This document shows, piece by piece, positions 1 to 9,780 of a stretch of 64,000 bases of DNA. The DNA lies in assembly GCA_024648695.1 (NCBI GenBank), contig JACAVV010000028.1, positions 1 to 64,000 on the forward strand, written 5' to 3'. Numbering within the stretch: the stretch's first letter is position 1; each line of letters begins with the position of its first letter. The stretch comes from Nitrospina sp. GTDB lineage: Bacteria; Nitrospinota; Nitrospinia; Nitrospinales; JACRGP01. The notes under the pieces are model-generated. The model had not been told where the DNA came from. It worked only from the letters and a program-made list of their open reading frames with translations, and did not search any database. The position numbers and the translations under genes are program-made.

Positions 1-129
1 TTTCCAAATCCACTTTTTATTTGCATCTTAAAGAGTGTGAGTTTAGGTTTAATCATAGAGATCAAGATCTCTATAAATTGCTACTAAAAATCATCAAAAA
101 ACGACCTCTTAACTAGTCTTGTACCATTA

Positions 130-1311
130 TCAATTAACCAGATAGGGAGCAGGGCTATCAGCCCATATTCCTATCCATTCATTTTGATAATCGGGATCGT
201 GAAGAATCAGCCAACTCCTTTTGGTCAATTTTCCTTTTTGTAAAGTGTTTTGAATCACAGGAATTGCTTCATCAAGTTTTTTTACAGCCAAGTCAATATA
301 AGAATAGCGTAGTCCCGTTCCCGTGCCGATCATTCGCCCCTGCCCATTTAAAGCTAACTCCAGAGCGTCCTCAATGCTGGCCTTGTCTTCGAATAACTCC
401 TGATCCAGATCTTCTGAGCTTCCGTCCATTTTTAGATAGAGAAAAATTTCTCCATGGTTGGAAAAGCGTTCTGCCGAGAATGTGGTTCTCTCTTCGTGCA
501 TCGCTCTAAAAAGTGCCTCTGAAACAAAGCGCGCCACAAACAAATCTTCCTTGAACGCATAATCCTTTTTCTTTTCCGGTTTTAAATTCAAAACGACCCA
601 GGGGTCCTCCTCGAAATCTTCGTAATACGGTTTCCTCGGCAAGGTTGATTTTATTTCCTCTATCCTTTTCTGTACCTCGGCCGCTAAATGATTTAAAGAT
701 ATGGCGTCTTTGTTTCTCACTTTTAAAAACCCGATATTCCTAAACGGAGGCTGTTCTTTCACTTCAATGAAACCCACCCATTTTTCAAAAGTTTCCTCTC
801 CGAGAAGGCGTTCGGTTATAAAGCGGAGTTTGTCGAGTTGGGTTTTCTTATTGTCTTTAAATCGACTGTAACAGGTAATCTGGATCCTGTTAAAATCATC
901 GACGGCAGTTTTAAAATCGATGCTGGATAAATCCGGCCATTGATAGATGGCTTCCGTCATCAAGCTGGTCTGCTTGATACTTTGCGGCAAACGATATTCA
1001 TAAAACTCGAAGTGTTCCAGTTCCGGGGCTTCCCGGAGAATATACTTGATGAGAGATCTAAGTTCCTTCCGTGATCCGGAGGTTATTACCAACCGATGCT
1101 TTTTTTTCAATCCCGGACCAAATTCCCACATAATTCTGGCATCGATAGACTGAAGCGTATTCCGCATCCAGGACACTAAATCAAACTCATTTTGCAAACA
1201 CTCCGAGAAATACAAATGAAGGTCCTCTTGATTCTCCTGAAATGAGGTCCACCATTTTCGAACTTCACTTTTTTGACTCTGAGTAATGGATCTTGAAAAG
1301 AGATCATGCAT
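130..1311 (-). CDS. Hypothetical protein, 393 aa
   Basis: I do not recognise this protein. It is a soluble-looking polypeptide without signal peptide or membrane segment, rich in charged residues. Around residues 70-110 the pattern of a hydrophobic strand, a helix and then APELEHFEFYEYRLP loosely recalls DUF695-like proteins, in which a similar stretch precedes an aromatic-rich strand; this is only a resemblance. The start is an ATG, and the stop lies at 130-132. It is transcribed away from purE, and the 129 bases to the left edge hold nothing I can identify. Coding use looks normal for the window. Confidence 0.75.
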   Translation of the reverse strand: MHDLFSRSITQSQKSEVRKWWTSFQENQEDLHLYFSECLQNEFDLVSWMRNTLQSIDARIMWEFGPGLKKKHRLVITSGSRKELRSLIKYILREAPELEHFEFYEYRLPQSIKQTSLMTEAIYQWPDLSSIDFKTAVDDFNRIQITCYSRFKDNKKTQLDKLRFITERLLGEETFEKWVGFIEVKEQPPFRNIGFLKVRNKDAISLNHLAAEVQKRIEEIKSTLPRKPYYEDFEEDPWVVLNLKPEKKKDYAFKEDLFVARFVSEALFRAMHEERTTFSAERFSNHGEIFLYLKMDGSSEDLDQELFEDKASIEDALELALNGQGRMIGTGTGLRYSYIDLAVKKLDEAIPVIQNTLQKGKLTKRSWLILHDPDYQNEWIGIWADSPAPYLVN

Positions 1312-1372
1312 GGGAACGACCTGATTTATTCTGCTTTATTTACCAGACACCCAAATGGAAATGTCATTTTAT

Positions 1373-1420
1373 CCCCTCACTCTGGCCCTCTCCCGCCAGA
1401 TGAGAGGGGGTTCCTTTTTC
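1373..1420. repeat. GC-rich imperfect hairpin in the gap before purE
   Basis: The left arm CCCCTCACTCTGG (1373-1385) pairs imperfectly with CCAGATGAGAGGGG (1396-1409) around a short C-rich loop, and TTCCTTTTTC follows. The CCCTCxCTCTGGCCCTCTCCC style of sequence is common as an intergenic repeat in many bacteria. It lies in the 366-base gap between two divergently transcribed genes, so a terminator role is not obvious. Nothing else could be identified in that gap. Confidence 0.4.
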
Positions 1421-1677
1421 CTTACCGGTAGAAGGCTGATTAGAATTTGATCTAATGTATTTGGAAACTGTTTGTCCATTTAGACAAGTATGACTCAAGC
1501 CTGGAGAATGAATTTAATGTGAATTATAGTAGAATGTCACCATCAAAAAACTATTTAAATGTATTAGAAGAAGGAATTTTATTTACCTGGCTCTCGCATA
1601 AGCTTGCCCCTTTTTCTTTTTTTCTAATCGCTTGAATGCTAGAATTTGCGATTACAAATTGGGAGATTATTCAATCA

Positions 1678-2184
1678 ATGAAAAATGAACACCAGGCGCT
1701 TGTTGGTATTGTGATGGGTTCCAAGTCTGACTGGGAAACCATGCGTCATGCATCAGAAACTCTGGAGTCACTGGATGTACCGCATGCCGTGGAGGTGGTC
1801 TCGGCGCACCGCACTCCGGACAAATTGTATCAATATGCTAATGGCGCTGAGCAAAAAGGAATTGAAGTGATTATCGCGGGAGCTGGAGGCGCGGCACATT
1901 TACCTGGCATGATGGCGGCTAAAACCACTTTGCCGGTATTGGGAGTTCCGGTGCAATCCAAGGCGCTTAATGGAATGGACTCGTTGCTTTCAATCGTTCA
2001 AATGCCAGCCGGGATACCTGTAGGGACCCTTGCTATTGGCCGGGCAGGCGCGGTCAACGCGGCACTGCTGGCCTGCAGTATCCTCGCCAGCAAACATCCA
2101 CAAATCAGAACGGCAGTAAAAAACTATCGCAAACAACAAACCGATACAGTGTTGGAGAATCCTGATCCCCGGGAAGACGCTTGA
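1678..2184 (+). CDS. purE: PurE, N5-carboxyaminoimidazole ribonucleotide mutase
   Basis: Class I PurE, which converts N5-CAIR to CAIR in de novo purine synthesis, working directly after PurK. The signature GSKSDW near the N-terminus, SAHRTPD in the middle and [11 protein letters not shown] form the substrate phosphate and base pockets. The open frame reaches back to an ATG at 1636, but that codon has no ribosome-binding site. The ATG at 1678 has GGGAG about 12 bases upstream and gives 168 aa, the usual PurE length, so I prefer it. The stop codon overlaps the purK start, which implies translational coupling. Confidence 0.95.
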   Translation: MKNEHQALVGIVMGSKSDWETMRHASETLESLDVPHAVEVVSAHRTPDKLYQYANGAEQKGIEVIIAGAGGAAHLPGMMAAKTTLPVLGVPVQSKALNGMDSLLSIVQMPAGIPVGTLAIGRAGAVNAALLACSILASKHPQIRTAVKNYRKQQTDTVLENPDPREDA

Positions 2185-3296
2185 TGAATATCGGTGTCTT
2201 TGGGGGCGGGCAACTCGCCCGCATGTTGGCTCAGGCAGGGCGCAAGCTTGAACTGGACTTTATGTTTTTTTCTCCCTATAGCGACTCTTGTGCGGCCCCG
2301 TTTGGAGACCATCTCTGTGCTCCCTTTGATGACCCATTGGCACTCCAGCGCCTTGCCGAATGGGCGGATGTAGCGACTTACGAATTTGAAAATATTCCAC
2401 TGGCATCGCTTGAATCCGTAGAGCAACGCGTTCCCCTTCATCCATCGTCGACCGTTCTGGCGGTGGCGCGGGATCGGCTCCTGGAAAAGCGCCGGTTTGA
2501 CTTTCTTGGGATCCCGACACCCAGATACGCTCCCGTCGAAACCCTGACGGAATTGACCAATGCGGCGAAAGACATCGGCCTGCCGGCAATTCTCAAGACC
2601 CGCACTCAAGGTTACGATGGCAAAGGACAGGCGGTCTTGCGCGAGGAGAGCGACCTTGCTGAGGCATGGGAACGGCTTGGGAAATTTCCATGCATTGTCG
2701 AATCCAGGATAGCGTTTGACCGTGAAATTTCCATCATAGGAGCGCGCGATCAGAAGGGCGAAATGGTGTTCTATCCCATAAGCGAAAACCACCATCGGGA
2801 CGGTATACTGCGTCTGTCGATCAACCGTTTAAATGACCCGTTTCAGGATCGGGCCAATGCAAAACTTAAAAAAATCATGGAGGACTTCAATTACGTGGGA
2901 GTCATGGCCCTGGAACTTTTTCAGGTCAATGATCAGTTGATGGCCAACGAGTTCGCGCCCCGAGTGCACAATAGTGGCCACTGGACGATTGAAGGAGCAT
3001 CCACTTCGCAATTTGAGAATCACCTCAGAGCCATTTGTGGTTTTCCTTTAGGGAAAACCACATCGACGGAATCTGCGGCAATGGTTAATTTGATCGGAAG
3101 TTTGCCAGACGAAAATAGAATCCGGGAGATCCCGGGTGCCACTTCGCATTATTATGGCAAAGCAGAACGACCCGGGAGAAAGCTGGGGCATATTACCCTG
3201 ATTGGCAAGGATGGTAGTAGTGATAAAATCGAGCAACGCTTAACGGCTTTGCTTCAATTGGCTGACGAACCGGAATTAGCCAGTCGAAATTTCTAA
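2184..3296 (+). CDS. purK: PurK, N5-carboxyaminoimidazole ribonucleotide synthase
   Basis: ATP-grasp enzyme that makes N5-CAIR from AIR, bicarbonate and ATP. Seen are the N-terminal Rossmann-like start GVFGGGQLARML, the ATP-grasp lysine and loop LKTRTQGYDGKGQ (about residues 136-148), and the conserved metal and substrate segment NEFAPRVHNSGHWT followed by GASTSQFENHLRA. The ATG at 2184 shares its A with the purE TGA; a TTG just before it is also in frame but is less likely. The length of 370 aa is normal. It forms a two-gene operon with purE. Confidence 0.95.
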   Translation: MNIGVFGGGQLARMLAQAGRKLELDFMFFSPYSDSCAAPFGDHLCAPFDDPLALQRLAEWADVATYEFENIPLASLESVEQRVPLHPSSTVLAVARDRLLEKRRFDFLGIPTPRYAPVETLTELTNAAKDIGLPAILKTRTQGYDGKGQAVLREESDLAEAWERLGKFPCIVESRIAFDREISIIGARDQKGEMVFYPISENHHRDGILRLSINRLNDPFQDRANAKLKKIMEDFNYVGVMALELFQVNDQLMANEFAPRVHNSGHWTIEGASTSQFENHLRAICGFPLGKTTSTESAAMVNLIGSLPDENRIREIPGATSHYYGKAERPGRKLGHITLIGKDGSSDKIEQRLTALLQLADEPELASRNF

Positions 3297-3422
3297 TTAT
3301 CGAGAGAGGGTAAAAAAGCATAGAGGACCGGGTTTATAGACTTACGACTTTTATCGGAAAAAAAGGGAACCGATTTATAGCGACGTACACATCCGGGAAA
3401 TAATAAGTAGAGCGACCGGACG

Positions 3423-3654
3423 TCATTCTGAGCATAAAAGTGGTTCCCATGTTTCTTAAGCAGAAAACTGTAAGGAGGATCACGGTGAAGGATCTCTAGT
3501 TGAGTACCGATCTTGAATTTAAACTGGGTTACCCCCATATAATAATCTCTCCAGGTAATGGAACCGTCTTACTGGCAAAAATATTTCACCAGAGATTCTT
3601 CGCTATGCTCATCACAAAACAAACTTGAAACACCATGTCTTATGCTCAGAATGA
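3423..3654. repeat. Degenerate palindromic intergenic repeat (MITE/REP-like)
   Basis: A perfect 15-base inverted repeat bounds this segment: TCATTCTGAGCATAA at 3423-3437 and TTATGCTCAGAATGA at 3640-3654. Inside it a second imperfect inverted pair occurs, TGAAGGATCTCTAGTTG near 3486-3502 against CACCAGAGATTCTTCG near 3586-3602. The same four blocks occur in a compact 83-bp copy at 34961-35043, so the two belong to one family. It occupies most of the 459-base gap between purK and mltF. A minus-strand open frame through it looks like repeat sequence, not a gene. Confidence 0.6.
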
Positions 3655-3755
3655 ATATGAAAAAATGAGATTAAATTCAAATGCCTTCAAACCAAAAAAT
3701 GTAAGAGATTAAAATGAAGTAATGTATCGGATCTTCGCAATCCTAAGGAATTTTG

Positions 3756-5237
3756 ATGAAGCGAGAAAAGTTGTTCCGGGGAAGAGTAAAGGAGTTGCTT
3801 CCTATTATTGGAGGGGGTTTGTTGGTGGCAAGTGTCAGCTATTTTTGGGCTGGCATGTTTTCCGAAAACATCCAGCCTAGGGAATCGAATTCTACCAACT
3901 CCGAACAGGCGCCGGAAAAAAAGTTTGGCGACCTCGAATCGATTCTCGCCCGGGGAAAACTGGTTGTGTTCACACGGAACGCCCCCACCACCTATTATTG
4001 GGATGCCCATAACCTTGAGGCCGGCCCTGAATTCGACTTGATCCAGGCATTTTCCAAATACCTTGGGGTGGGTGTCGAGGTTCATGTCAAAGATACCGTG
4101 AATGCGTTGATTGCCAGCTTGAGATTAAACCAATCCGATTTTCTGGCCTCTGCTTTATCGAAAACCAAAATGCGTGGACAGGAATTTTTATTTGGTCCCG
4201 TCTATGATTATGTCACGCCCCAAACGGTTTGCCACCGCAAAGGATCGCAACCGGAAACCATTTCCGATCTTGTTGATTTGAATCTGAAAGTCCCCGCCAA
4301 GACCAGTTACATAGAACATCTAACCGCTCTGAAAAAAGAACACCCCACCCTCAATTGGAGGGTGAGCGGACAGCTGGACACGGAAGATATTATGGAACAG
4401 GTGAATACGAAAACCATAGATTGTACTGTTGTGGACTCCAATCTCTTCAATATTTACCGCCGCTATTATCCGGACCTGAAATCAATGTTTCCCTTGAAAG
4501 ATCCGGATGCATTGGTCTGGGTTTTACCAAAGCAAGCCACGGCACTTCAAAAAAAGATGGAAGACTGGTTTTCCCAATTCAAAAGCGAAGGCAAATTGGA
4601 AACATTGCTGAATAAGTATTACGGCCACATTGAGAACTTTGGTTATGTGGATACGATCCGGTTTCACAAACATTTGAAAACCCGTTACCCCAAATACAAA
4701 ACCTGGTTTGAGGAAGCCGGACGAAAGTATGGAATATCTCCCCTGATTCTGGCCGCACAAGCTTATCAGGAATCCAAATGGAATCCACGCGCCAAAAGCC
4801 CGACTGGGGTTCGGGGCATAATGATGCTGACTTTGACCACATCAAAGGAGATGGGCATCCGTAACCGTTTGGATCCCCAAAAAAGCATTTTTGGCGGTGC
4901 CAGGTATCTTGCCAAATTAAAGGAAAGGTTCAAATCCGAATTTCAGGAACCTGATCTGACTTGGGTTGCATTGGCGGCTTATAACGTTGGGAGTGGTCAC
5001 ATTCGCGATGCCCAGGTCCTCGCCTATTCAATGCATAAAAATCCATACAAGTGGAAAGACTTGAAAACCCTCCTTCCTTTACTTCAAAGAAAAATGTTTT
5101 ACAAATTTCTCAAGTTCGGTTACGCGCGGGGAAAAGAACCCGTAGAATACGTCCGAAGGATTCGAAACTATACTGAAATTCTGAAAAACCGTTCTGACCT
5201 TCTTCTATCTAACAATTCAAAAAAAAACAGCCCATAA
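3756..5237 (+). CDS. mltF: MltF-type membrane-bound lytic murein transglycosylase
   Basis: Two-domain periplasmic murein lyase. After a membrane anchor at about residues 15-35 comes a periplasmic solute-binding-protein-like domain (about 55-290), then a lysozyme-like SLT domain (about 300-450). The catalytic glutamate is E319 in AYQESKWNP; the following TGVRGIMMLT and AAYNVGSGH motifs are typical of MltF. It cleaves the MurNAc-GlcNAc bond to a 1,6-anhydro product. The length of 493 aa fits the family. The start ATG at 3756 follows AAGGAA with good spacing; the TTG immediately upstream is an unlikely alternative. It appears monocistronic. Confidence 0.9.
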   Translation: MKREKLFRGRVKELLPIIGGGLLVASVSYFWAGMFSENIQPRESNSTNSEQAPEKKFGDLESILARGKLVVFTRNAPTTYYWDAHNLEAGPEFDLIQAFSKYLGVGVEVHVKDTVNALIASLRLNQSDFLASALSKTKMRGQEFLFGPVYDYVTPQTVCHRKGSQPETISDLVDLNLKVPAKTSYIEHLTALKKEHPTLNWRVSGQLDTEDIMEQVNTKTIDCTVVDSNLFNIYRRYYPDLKSMFPLKDPDALVWVLPKQATALQKKMEDWFSQFKSEGKLETLLNKYYGHIENFGYVDTIRFHKHLKTRYPKYKTWFEEAGRKYGISPLILAAQAYQESKWNPRAKSPTGVRGIMMLTLTTSKEMGIRNRLDPQKSIFGGARYLAKLKERFKSEFQEPDLTWVALAAYNVGSGHIRDAQVLAYSMHKNPYKWKDLKTLLPLLQRKMFYKFLKFGYARGKEPVEYVRRIRNYTEILKNRSDLLLSNNSKKNSP

Positions 5238-5548
5238 TAAAATCCTTTACGCAAACCAGGCTTTAACTTTCCCCCTTGTGGTTGTGTTTAGATTTTTTCT
5301 GGATAAAATCAGATAGAAAGCCCTAAATTGGATCGCTCAATTCACCTCATAAGGCATGTAGCAATTCATCATAATGTTACCAGAAAACTACAAAGCGCCC
5401 CAATACCCCCAATGCCAAACCTGAAAAAACGGAAAAAACAGGCATTTTTTCCCATTGCATGAAAAAAAACGGATTTAAACGTCCAAACCTTTTAAAATCA
5501 CAATGAATTCAGTTGACAAATCCTTATAAATAAAATAATCTTTCGAAT

Positions 5549-5570
5549 TATAATAATGATTCTCATTTTT
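5549..5570 (+). promoter_or_regulatory. Candidate -10 box overlapped by a Fur-box-like sequence
   Basis: TATAAT at 5549-5554 runs into a 19-base sequence at 5552-5570 that matches the classical Fur consensus at 14 of 19 positions by my count, with the GATnnTCAT core intact. The next gene, a lipoprotein, starts at 5702. A convincing -35 is not visible. Iron-dependent repression of the lipoprotein is an inference. The remainder of the 464-base gap (5238-5701) is AT-rich, and I see nothing else in it. Confidence 0.4.
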
Positions 5571-5701
5571 AAAATAAGGCAAGGTCATACAAATAATTGC
5601 GTAAAAATCGATCCAAATTCAAATTGAATACAAAAATTTTTGCAATTCATAGGGTAAAATGCTAACTATTAATTAGGAAATAACTTTGTTGGGAGGAGTT
5701 C

Positions 5702-6163
5702 ATGTCAAAGAAAATATATCTTTTTCTTTTAATTTTATTGGCCGGTTTTGTTTTTTACGGTTGTGCCGAGACGCAAGGAACGGTTCAAGGAGATTTGGGA
5801 GGTGGCGTGATGGGTCAAGGCGGCTCCTCCAATAATGCCTGTAATGCTTCGGGCGCCCCGGCGTGGAAATGCGTCACTCCCCTTGAAGCTGGCGGTGGTT
5901 GTAATACCGGCGGCGTGGAAAGTGTCATTATGAACGACCATCAGGCTAAAACCATTGTAGCAAAGGTGAGAACCACTATGCGACCTGACGCGGTCGGCTC
6001 CAAATACCCGCGAACGGACGCCTATACCCTCAAGCCAGGAGAATCCAAAGTGGTCGGTTGCTCGCGCGGAACCATTGGTGGACGATGGTTGTTTTACTTT
6101 GATGTGACCAGCTCAAAATTTGTAGATAGCGGAAAAGGTGGGGACGGAATGGCTGGGTACTGA
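5702..6163 (+). CDS. Cysteine-containing lipoprotein of unknown function
   Basis: I do not recognise the family. The protein has a lipoprotein signal peptide: a hydrophobic stretch at residues 5-18, then the lipobox FYGC with the lipidated Cys at 21. The mature part starts glycine-rich (about 30-45) and has further cysteines near 49, 57, 68 and 120, which suggests disulfides. The C-terminal half (about 70-145) looks like a small beta domain. The ATG is preceded by GGGAGGAG, a very strong ribosome-binding site. A terminator follows directly, so it is a single-gene unit, possibly under the Fur-like site at 5552-5570. Confidence 0.8.
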   Translation: MSKKIYLFLLILLAGFVFYGCAETQGTVQGDLGGGVMGQGGSSNNACNASGAPAWKCVTPLEAGGGCNTGGVESVIMNDHQAKTIVAKVRTTMRPDAVGSKYPRTDAYTLKPGESKVVGCSRGTIGGRWLFYFDVTSSKFVDSGKGGDGMAGY

Positions 6164-6198
6164 TTTATTACCTTCATTCTTCCATCAATAAATTTTCA

Positions 6199-6227
6199 AG
6201 GGAGCCCCCAAAGGGCTCCCTTTTTTT
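6199..6227 (+). terminator. Rho-independent terminator after the lipoprotein gene
   Basis: A perfect 9-bp stem, AGGGAGCCC with GGGCTCCCT, closes a CCAAA loop, and a run of seven T follows. It ends transcription of the lipoprotein gene before uvrB. Confidence 0.9.
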
Positions 6228-6256
6228 GTTTTTGAAACACGGTATAATAGGTGTCC

Positions 6257-8245
6257 ATGGATCCTTTCAAACTTATTTCCGATTTTGAACCCAGTGGTGA
6301 TCAACCGAAAGCCATCGATAAACTCTCCGATGCTCTTTCCAAAGGGCCCGGAAGGGAAACCCTGCTGGGTGTCACCGGTTCCGGTAAAACATTCACTGTC
6401 GCCAATGTTGTTCAGAATCTGCAACGCCCCACATTAGTTCTGGCCCACAACAAAACCCTGGCAGCTCAACTCTACAACGAGTTTAAAAGTTTTTTTCCGG
6501 AAAACGCGGTGGGTTATTTCGTCAGCTATTACGATTACTACCAGCCCGAGGCCTACCTCGCCCAAACGGACACATATATTGAAAAGGATGCATCGATCAA
6601 CGATGAAATCGACAAGATGCGCCACAGTGCCACTCATGCCCTGTTCGAACGCAAGGATGTATTGATCGTCGCCAGTGTTTCCTGTATCTATGGTCTGGGC
6701 TCACCGGAAGCCTATCACGGCATGTTGCTGTTTATGGAACGCGGTATGCGAATAGACCGCGACAAGGTGCTCAAGAAACTGGTTGATATTTTATACAAAC
6801 GGAACGACTTGGATTTACAACGTGGCACCTTTCGCGTGCGCGGCGACACGGTGGAGGTTCTTCCAGTTTACGAACGTGATGAAGCGATTCGCATCGAATT
6901 TTTTGGTGACGAAATCGAGTCGATCACGGCTTTCGACCCCCTGACCCGCCAGCATATCAGGGATGTTGACCGTATTGGAATCTACCCGGCCAGTCATTAC
7001 GTCACCCCCAAAGAAACTCTGGAGCGGGCCATCGCGGCCATCGAAGCAGAACTGCAGGAACGCATCGCTTTCTTCCGCAATCACAATAAACTCATCGAAG
7101 CCCAACGCATCGAACAGCGAACGATGTTTGATCTGGAAATGATTCGCGAAATGGGATATTGCCAGGGCATTGAAAATTATTCCCGGCACCTTACAGGCAG
7201 AGAACCCGGCCAGTCCCCCCCTACCCTGATCGATTATTTCCCAGACGATTTCCTGCTGGTGATCGACGAAAGCCACGTCACCATTCCGCAATTGAACGGG
7301 ATGTACAAAGGCGACCGTTCGCGTAAAGAAAATTTAATCGAGTATGGCTTTCGCTTACCCTCGGCCCTGGATAACCGACCTCTCCAGTTCATGGAATTTG
7401 AAAAGGTGATGAATAACACCATATTCGTATCTGCCACCCCCGGTCCCTATGAGCAGGAGCATTCGAGCGAAGTGGTGGAGTTGATTGTTCGCCCCACAGG
7501 ACTGATCGATCCAGAAACTATCATTCGCCCTATTGAAGGGCAAGTGGACGATCTGTATCACGAAATCATAAAGCGGGCGGAACGGAACGAGCGCACCCTG
7601 GTGACCACCCTGACCAAACGTTTCTCGGAGGATCTGACCGAGCATTACACGGAAATGGGTTTGAAGGTAAAATACTTACATTCGGATATCACCACACTCG
7701 ATCGCATGCAAATCATCCGCGAACTGCGATTGGGAGAATTCGACGCATTGATTGGAATCAATTTATTACGTGAAGGCCTCGACATTCCCGAGGTATCTCT
7801 GGTCGCCATACTGGATGCGGACAAGGAAGGTTTTTTGAGATCGGCCACCTCCCTGATTCAGACCTCAGGTCGGGCGGCCCGCAATGTCGAAGGCAAAGTG
7901 ATTATGTACGCCGACTCCATCACGAAATCCATGAAAAAAGCAATTGAAGAAACGGATCGGCGGCGATCAATTCAAACCGCTTTCAACACACTGCACGGAA
8001 TCACACCCAAATCCATTGTCAAATCGGTGCAGGAATCCATGGGCTATCAGGAAGAACCCGAAGAAGTGATGATGGTTCAGGAAGAGGAAGAAGAGTATAT
8101 CACCAAAGGCGAACTGACCAGGATCATCAAGAAACTGGAAGAGCAAATGTACGCCGCCGCACGCAACCTGGAATTCGAAAAAGCCGCAAAACTTCGCGAT
8201 AAAATCAACCGCCTGAAAGAACGTGATATCGAGTTGATTGCCTAG
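6257..8245 (+). CDS. uvrB: UvrB, excinuclease ABC subunit B
   Basis: DNA-damage-verifying helicase-like subunit of the nucleotide excision repair UvrABC system. Visible are Walker A GVTGSGKT (residues 38-45), the beta-hairpin region [10 protein letters not shown], Walker B-type [20 protein letters not shown], the helicase C-terminal motifs [10 protein letters not shown] and QTSGRAARN, and a C-terminal UVR domain ([13 protein letters not shown]) that contacts UvrC. The length is 662 aa, as usual. An in-frame GTG at 6251 is also possible. TATAAT at 6243-6248 lies only nine bases before the ATG, so the transcript may start almost at the start codon. No LexA-type palindrome was noticed. Confidence 0.96.
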   Translation: MDPFKLISDFEPSGDQPKAIDKLSDALSKGPGRETLLGVTGSGKTFTVANVVQNLQRPTLVLAHNKTLAAQLYNEFKSFFPENAVGYFVSYYDYYQPEAYLAQTDTYIEKDASINDEIDKMRHSATHALFERKDVLIVASVSCIYGLGSPEAYHGMLLFMERGMRIDRDKVLKKLVDILYKRNDLDLQRGTFRVRGDTVEVLPVYERDEAIRIEFFGDEIESITAFDPLTRQHIRDVDRIGIYPASHYVTPKETLERAIAAIEAELQERIAFFRNHNKLIEAQRIEQRTMFDLEMIREMGYCQGIENYSRHLTGREPGQSPPTLIDYFPDDFLLVIDESHVTIPQLNGMYKGDRSRKENLIEYGFRLPSALDNRPLQFMEFEKVMNNTIFVSATPGPYEQEHSSEVVELIVRPTGLIDPETIIRPIEGQVDDLYHEIIKRAERNERTLVTTLTKRFSEDLTEHYTEMGLKVKYLHSDITTLDRMQIIRELRLGEFDALIGINLLREGLDIPEVSLVAILDADKEGFLRSATSLIQTSGRAARNVEGKVIMYADSITKSMKKAIEETDRRRSIQTAFNTLHGITPKSIVKSVQESMGYQEEPEEVMMVQEEEEEYITKGELTRIIKKLEEQMYAAARNLEFEKAAKLRDKINRLKERDIELIA

Positions 8246-8703
8246 GGGACCCAGTAAGGCTGTTTTCTACGAGTCCATTGAAACAGATTGTGTTTTTCCG
8301 CAATGTAATACCTGCGATAAGCTTTGACCGCATTTTTATCGCGATATATTTCGGGCATTGCCTGGGCGAAAGGTGTTACCCCCTGGTCTTCAATGCGGGG
8401 AAGTGGAAGCGATTCGATCACGTCGAATGACTTGTGATTGATTTCCTTACTAAATCGGTAACGGTATTCAACGTTCAGGGCTGTTGCCAGTTCACGCAAC
8501 CATTTCCAGTTGGATAAAGATTCCCTCGCCCAAAGGGAACAAGGGTGATTGCGATGTGTCAGTTTGTATCCTTGGTCGATTCCGCTGATTCTCAGAGCCG
8601 AACTCAAGAGTTGAGCCGATTCCAGAATCATTTTTACGACATGTTTGTCGCAATGAAAACGGGCGCATTTTTCAGTATCTTTATCAAGAATAAAAATATT
8701 CAT
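8242..8703 (-). CDS. Conserved phage-type hypothetical protein, 153 aa
   Basis: Small basic protein starting MNIFILDKD with the block [18 protein letters not shown], followed by [14 protein letters not shown] and [10 protein letters not shown] recall this arrangement from conserved proteins of unknown function found in phages and scattered bacteria; I cannot give a biochemical role. The many invariant-looking His, Cys, Asp and Trp residues suggest an enzyme. It is convergent with uvrB and the two stop codons share the tetranucleotide CTAG at 8242-8245. The proximity to uvrB may be chance. Confidence 0.75.
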   Translation of the reverse strand: MNIFILDKDTEKCARFHCDKHVVKMILESAQLLSSALRISGIDQGYKLTHRNHPCSLWARESLSNWKWLRELATALNVEYRYRFSKEINHKSFDVIESLPLPRIEDQGVTPFAQAMPEIYRDKNAVKAYRRYYIAEKHNLFQWTRRKQPYWVP

Positions 8704-8802
8704 AACCAGATCAAGTTTAATTGTTCAACTATTTTAATGATAGAATACCTAGTAAAAACAATAACCATGATAAATAATTGACAAACTGAAATATCAAAGC
8801 CC

Positions 8803-9765
8803 ATGGCCAAATTTACCATAAATGAAGAATCCGTCTCACGTGCCAGGACTCAACTGAAACACAATTACAGTCCGTCCAGAAAATCCGGGCTCCCAGCTTG
8901 GGTCCCCGTTATTTTTGGCCTCCCTTTTCTGATTGCCGGCACCTATTTCTTTTTAGCCGGATTAGGAATTATAGAAGTCGACCCAGATTTGTTTTTGGCC
9001 CCTCCCTGGGTTATCTCGATCATAGGGTTTGCCTTTATGGTAGCCGGTGTAGGGTTGATGGCTTCCGGAATTAACCAGCTTAAAAAACAAAAAACCGAAA
9101 AACGGGAGAGGCGGGGGGAGCCACAAACTCCCTGGGAAAGGGACTTTCCAGAGGGGTCATCGGGTCTCCGCGAAAAAAGGGGCCAGGAAGTTTTCCAAAA
9201 CTTGTTTTTCTCCCTCATATTCTTCGGCATACTGGCTCCCTTCAACTGGTGGGCTTTTTTTTCCGGGGACAGCAATATTTTGCTCGTCATATTCATTGGT
9301 TTGTTTGACTTGATCGCGGCCGCCGTGGTTTATCAGTTTTTCTACCGGATGAAACAATATTTTAAATTTGGCAACAGCTATCTGGAATTCAAACGATTTC
9401 CATTTTTTCTTGGCGATATAGTTTCTGTCAATATAAAAGGACTCCCAAGAAATCTCCAAACCAAAGAACTTGAACTATTTTTGTATTTCATAGAAGAAGT
9501 TGAGGAAACCTTTGAAAACGAAGAAGGAGAAACCACCAAAAAGGTTGCCTACCAACTTTATGAAGACAAACGTAGCCTGCCTGCAAGCGATCTGAATGAA
9601 AATGGTAAACTTTCTATCGATTGGGAATTACCCAAAGAAAACTCATGGGAAACTGATTTGAGTGAGGTCCTGGTTCGCTATTGGGAGTTATACGTCAAGG
9701 CGGAGATACCTGGCGTCAATTACGAAGCCCGCTTTCATCTGCCAGTTTACAGCAAAAACTTGTAA
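8803..9765 (+). CDS. Four-TM membrane protein of unknown function
   Basis: I do not recognise it securely. Hydrophobic segments lie at about residues 32-53, 67-91, 131-151 and 156-178, with a basic loop (KKQKTEKRERRGE) between the second and third, so this loop is probably cytoplasmic. The C-terminal 140 residues look like a soluble beta-rich domain. The layout resembles DUF3592-like membrane proteins, but that is only a guess. There is no clear ribosome-binding site before the ATG. It converges with the lipocalin gene, leaving a 15-base gap. Confidence 0.75.
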   Translation: MAKFTINEESVSRARTQLKHNYSPSRKSGLPAWVPVIFGLPFLIAGTYFFLAGLGIIEVDPDLFLAPPWVISIIGFAFMVAGVGLMASGINQLKKQKTEKRERRGEPQTPWERDFPEGSSGLREKRGQEVFQNLFFSLIFFGILAPFNWWAFFSGDSNILLVIFIGLFDLIAAAVVYQFFYRMKQYFKFGNSYLEFKRFPFFLGDIVSVNIKGLPRNLQTKELELFLYFIEEVEETFENEEGETTKKVAYQLYEDKRSLPASDLNENGKLSIDWELPKENSWETDLSEVLVRYWELYVKAEIPGVNYEARFHLPVYSKNL

Positions 9766-9780
9766 CAAAATACTTTAAGC

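Noticed and set aside
3293-3538. Open frame of 81 codons on the minus strand
   Set aside because: It runs through the palindromic repeat of 3423-3654, and its peptide (EILHRDPPYSFL) is what this sort of repeat gives in translation; no ribosome-binding site.
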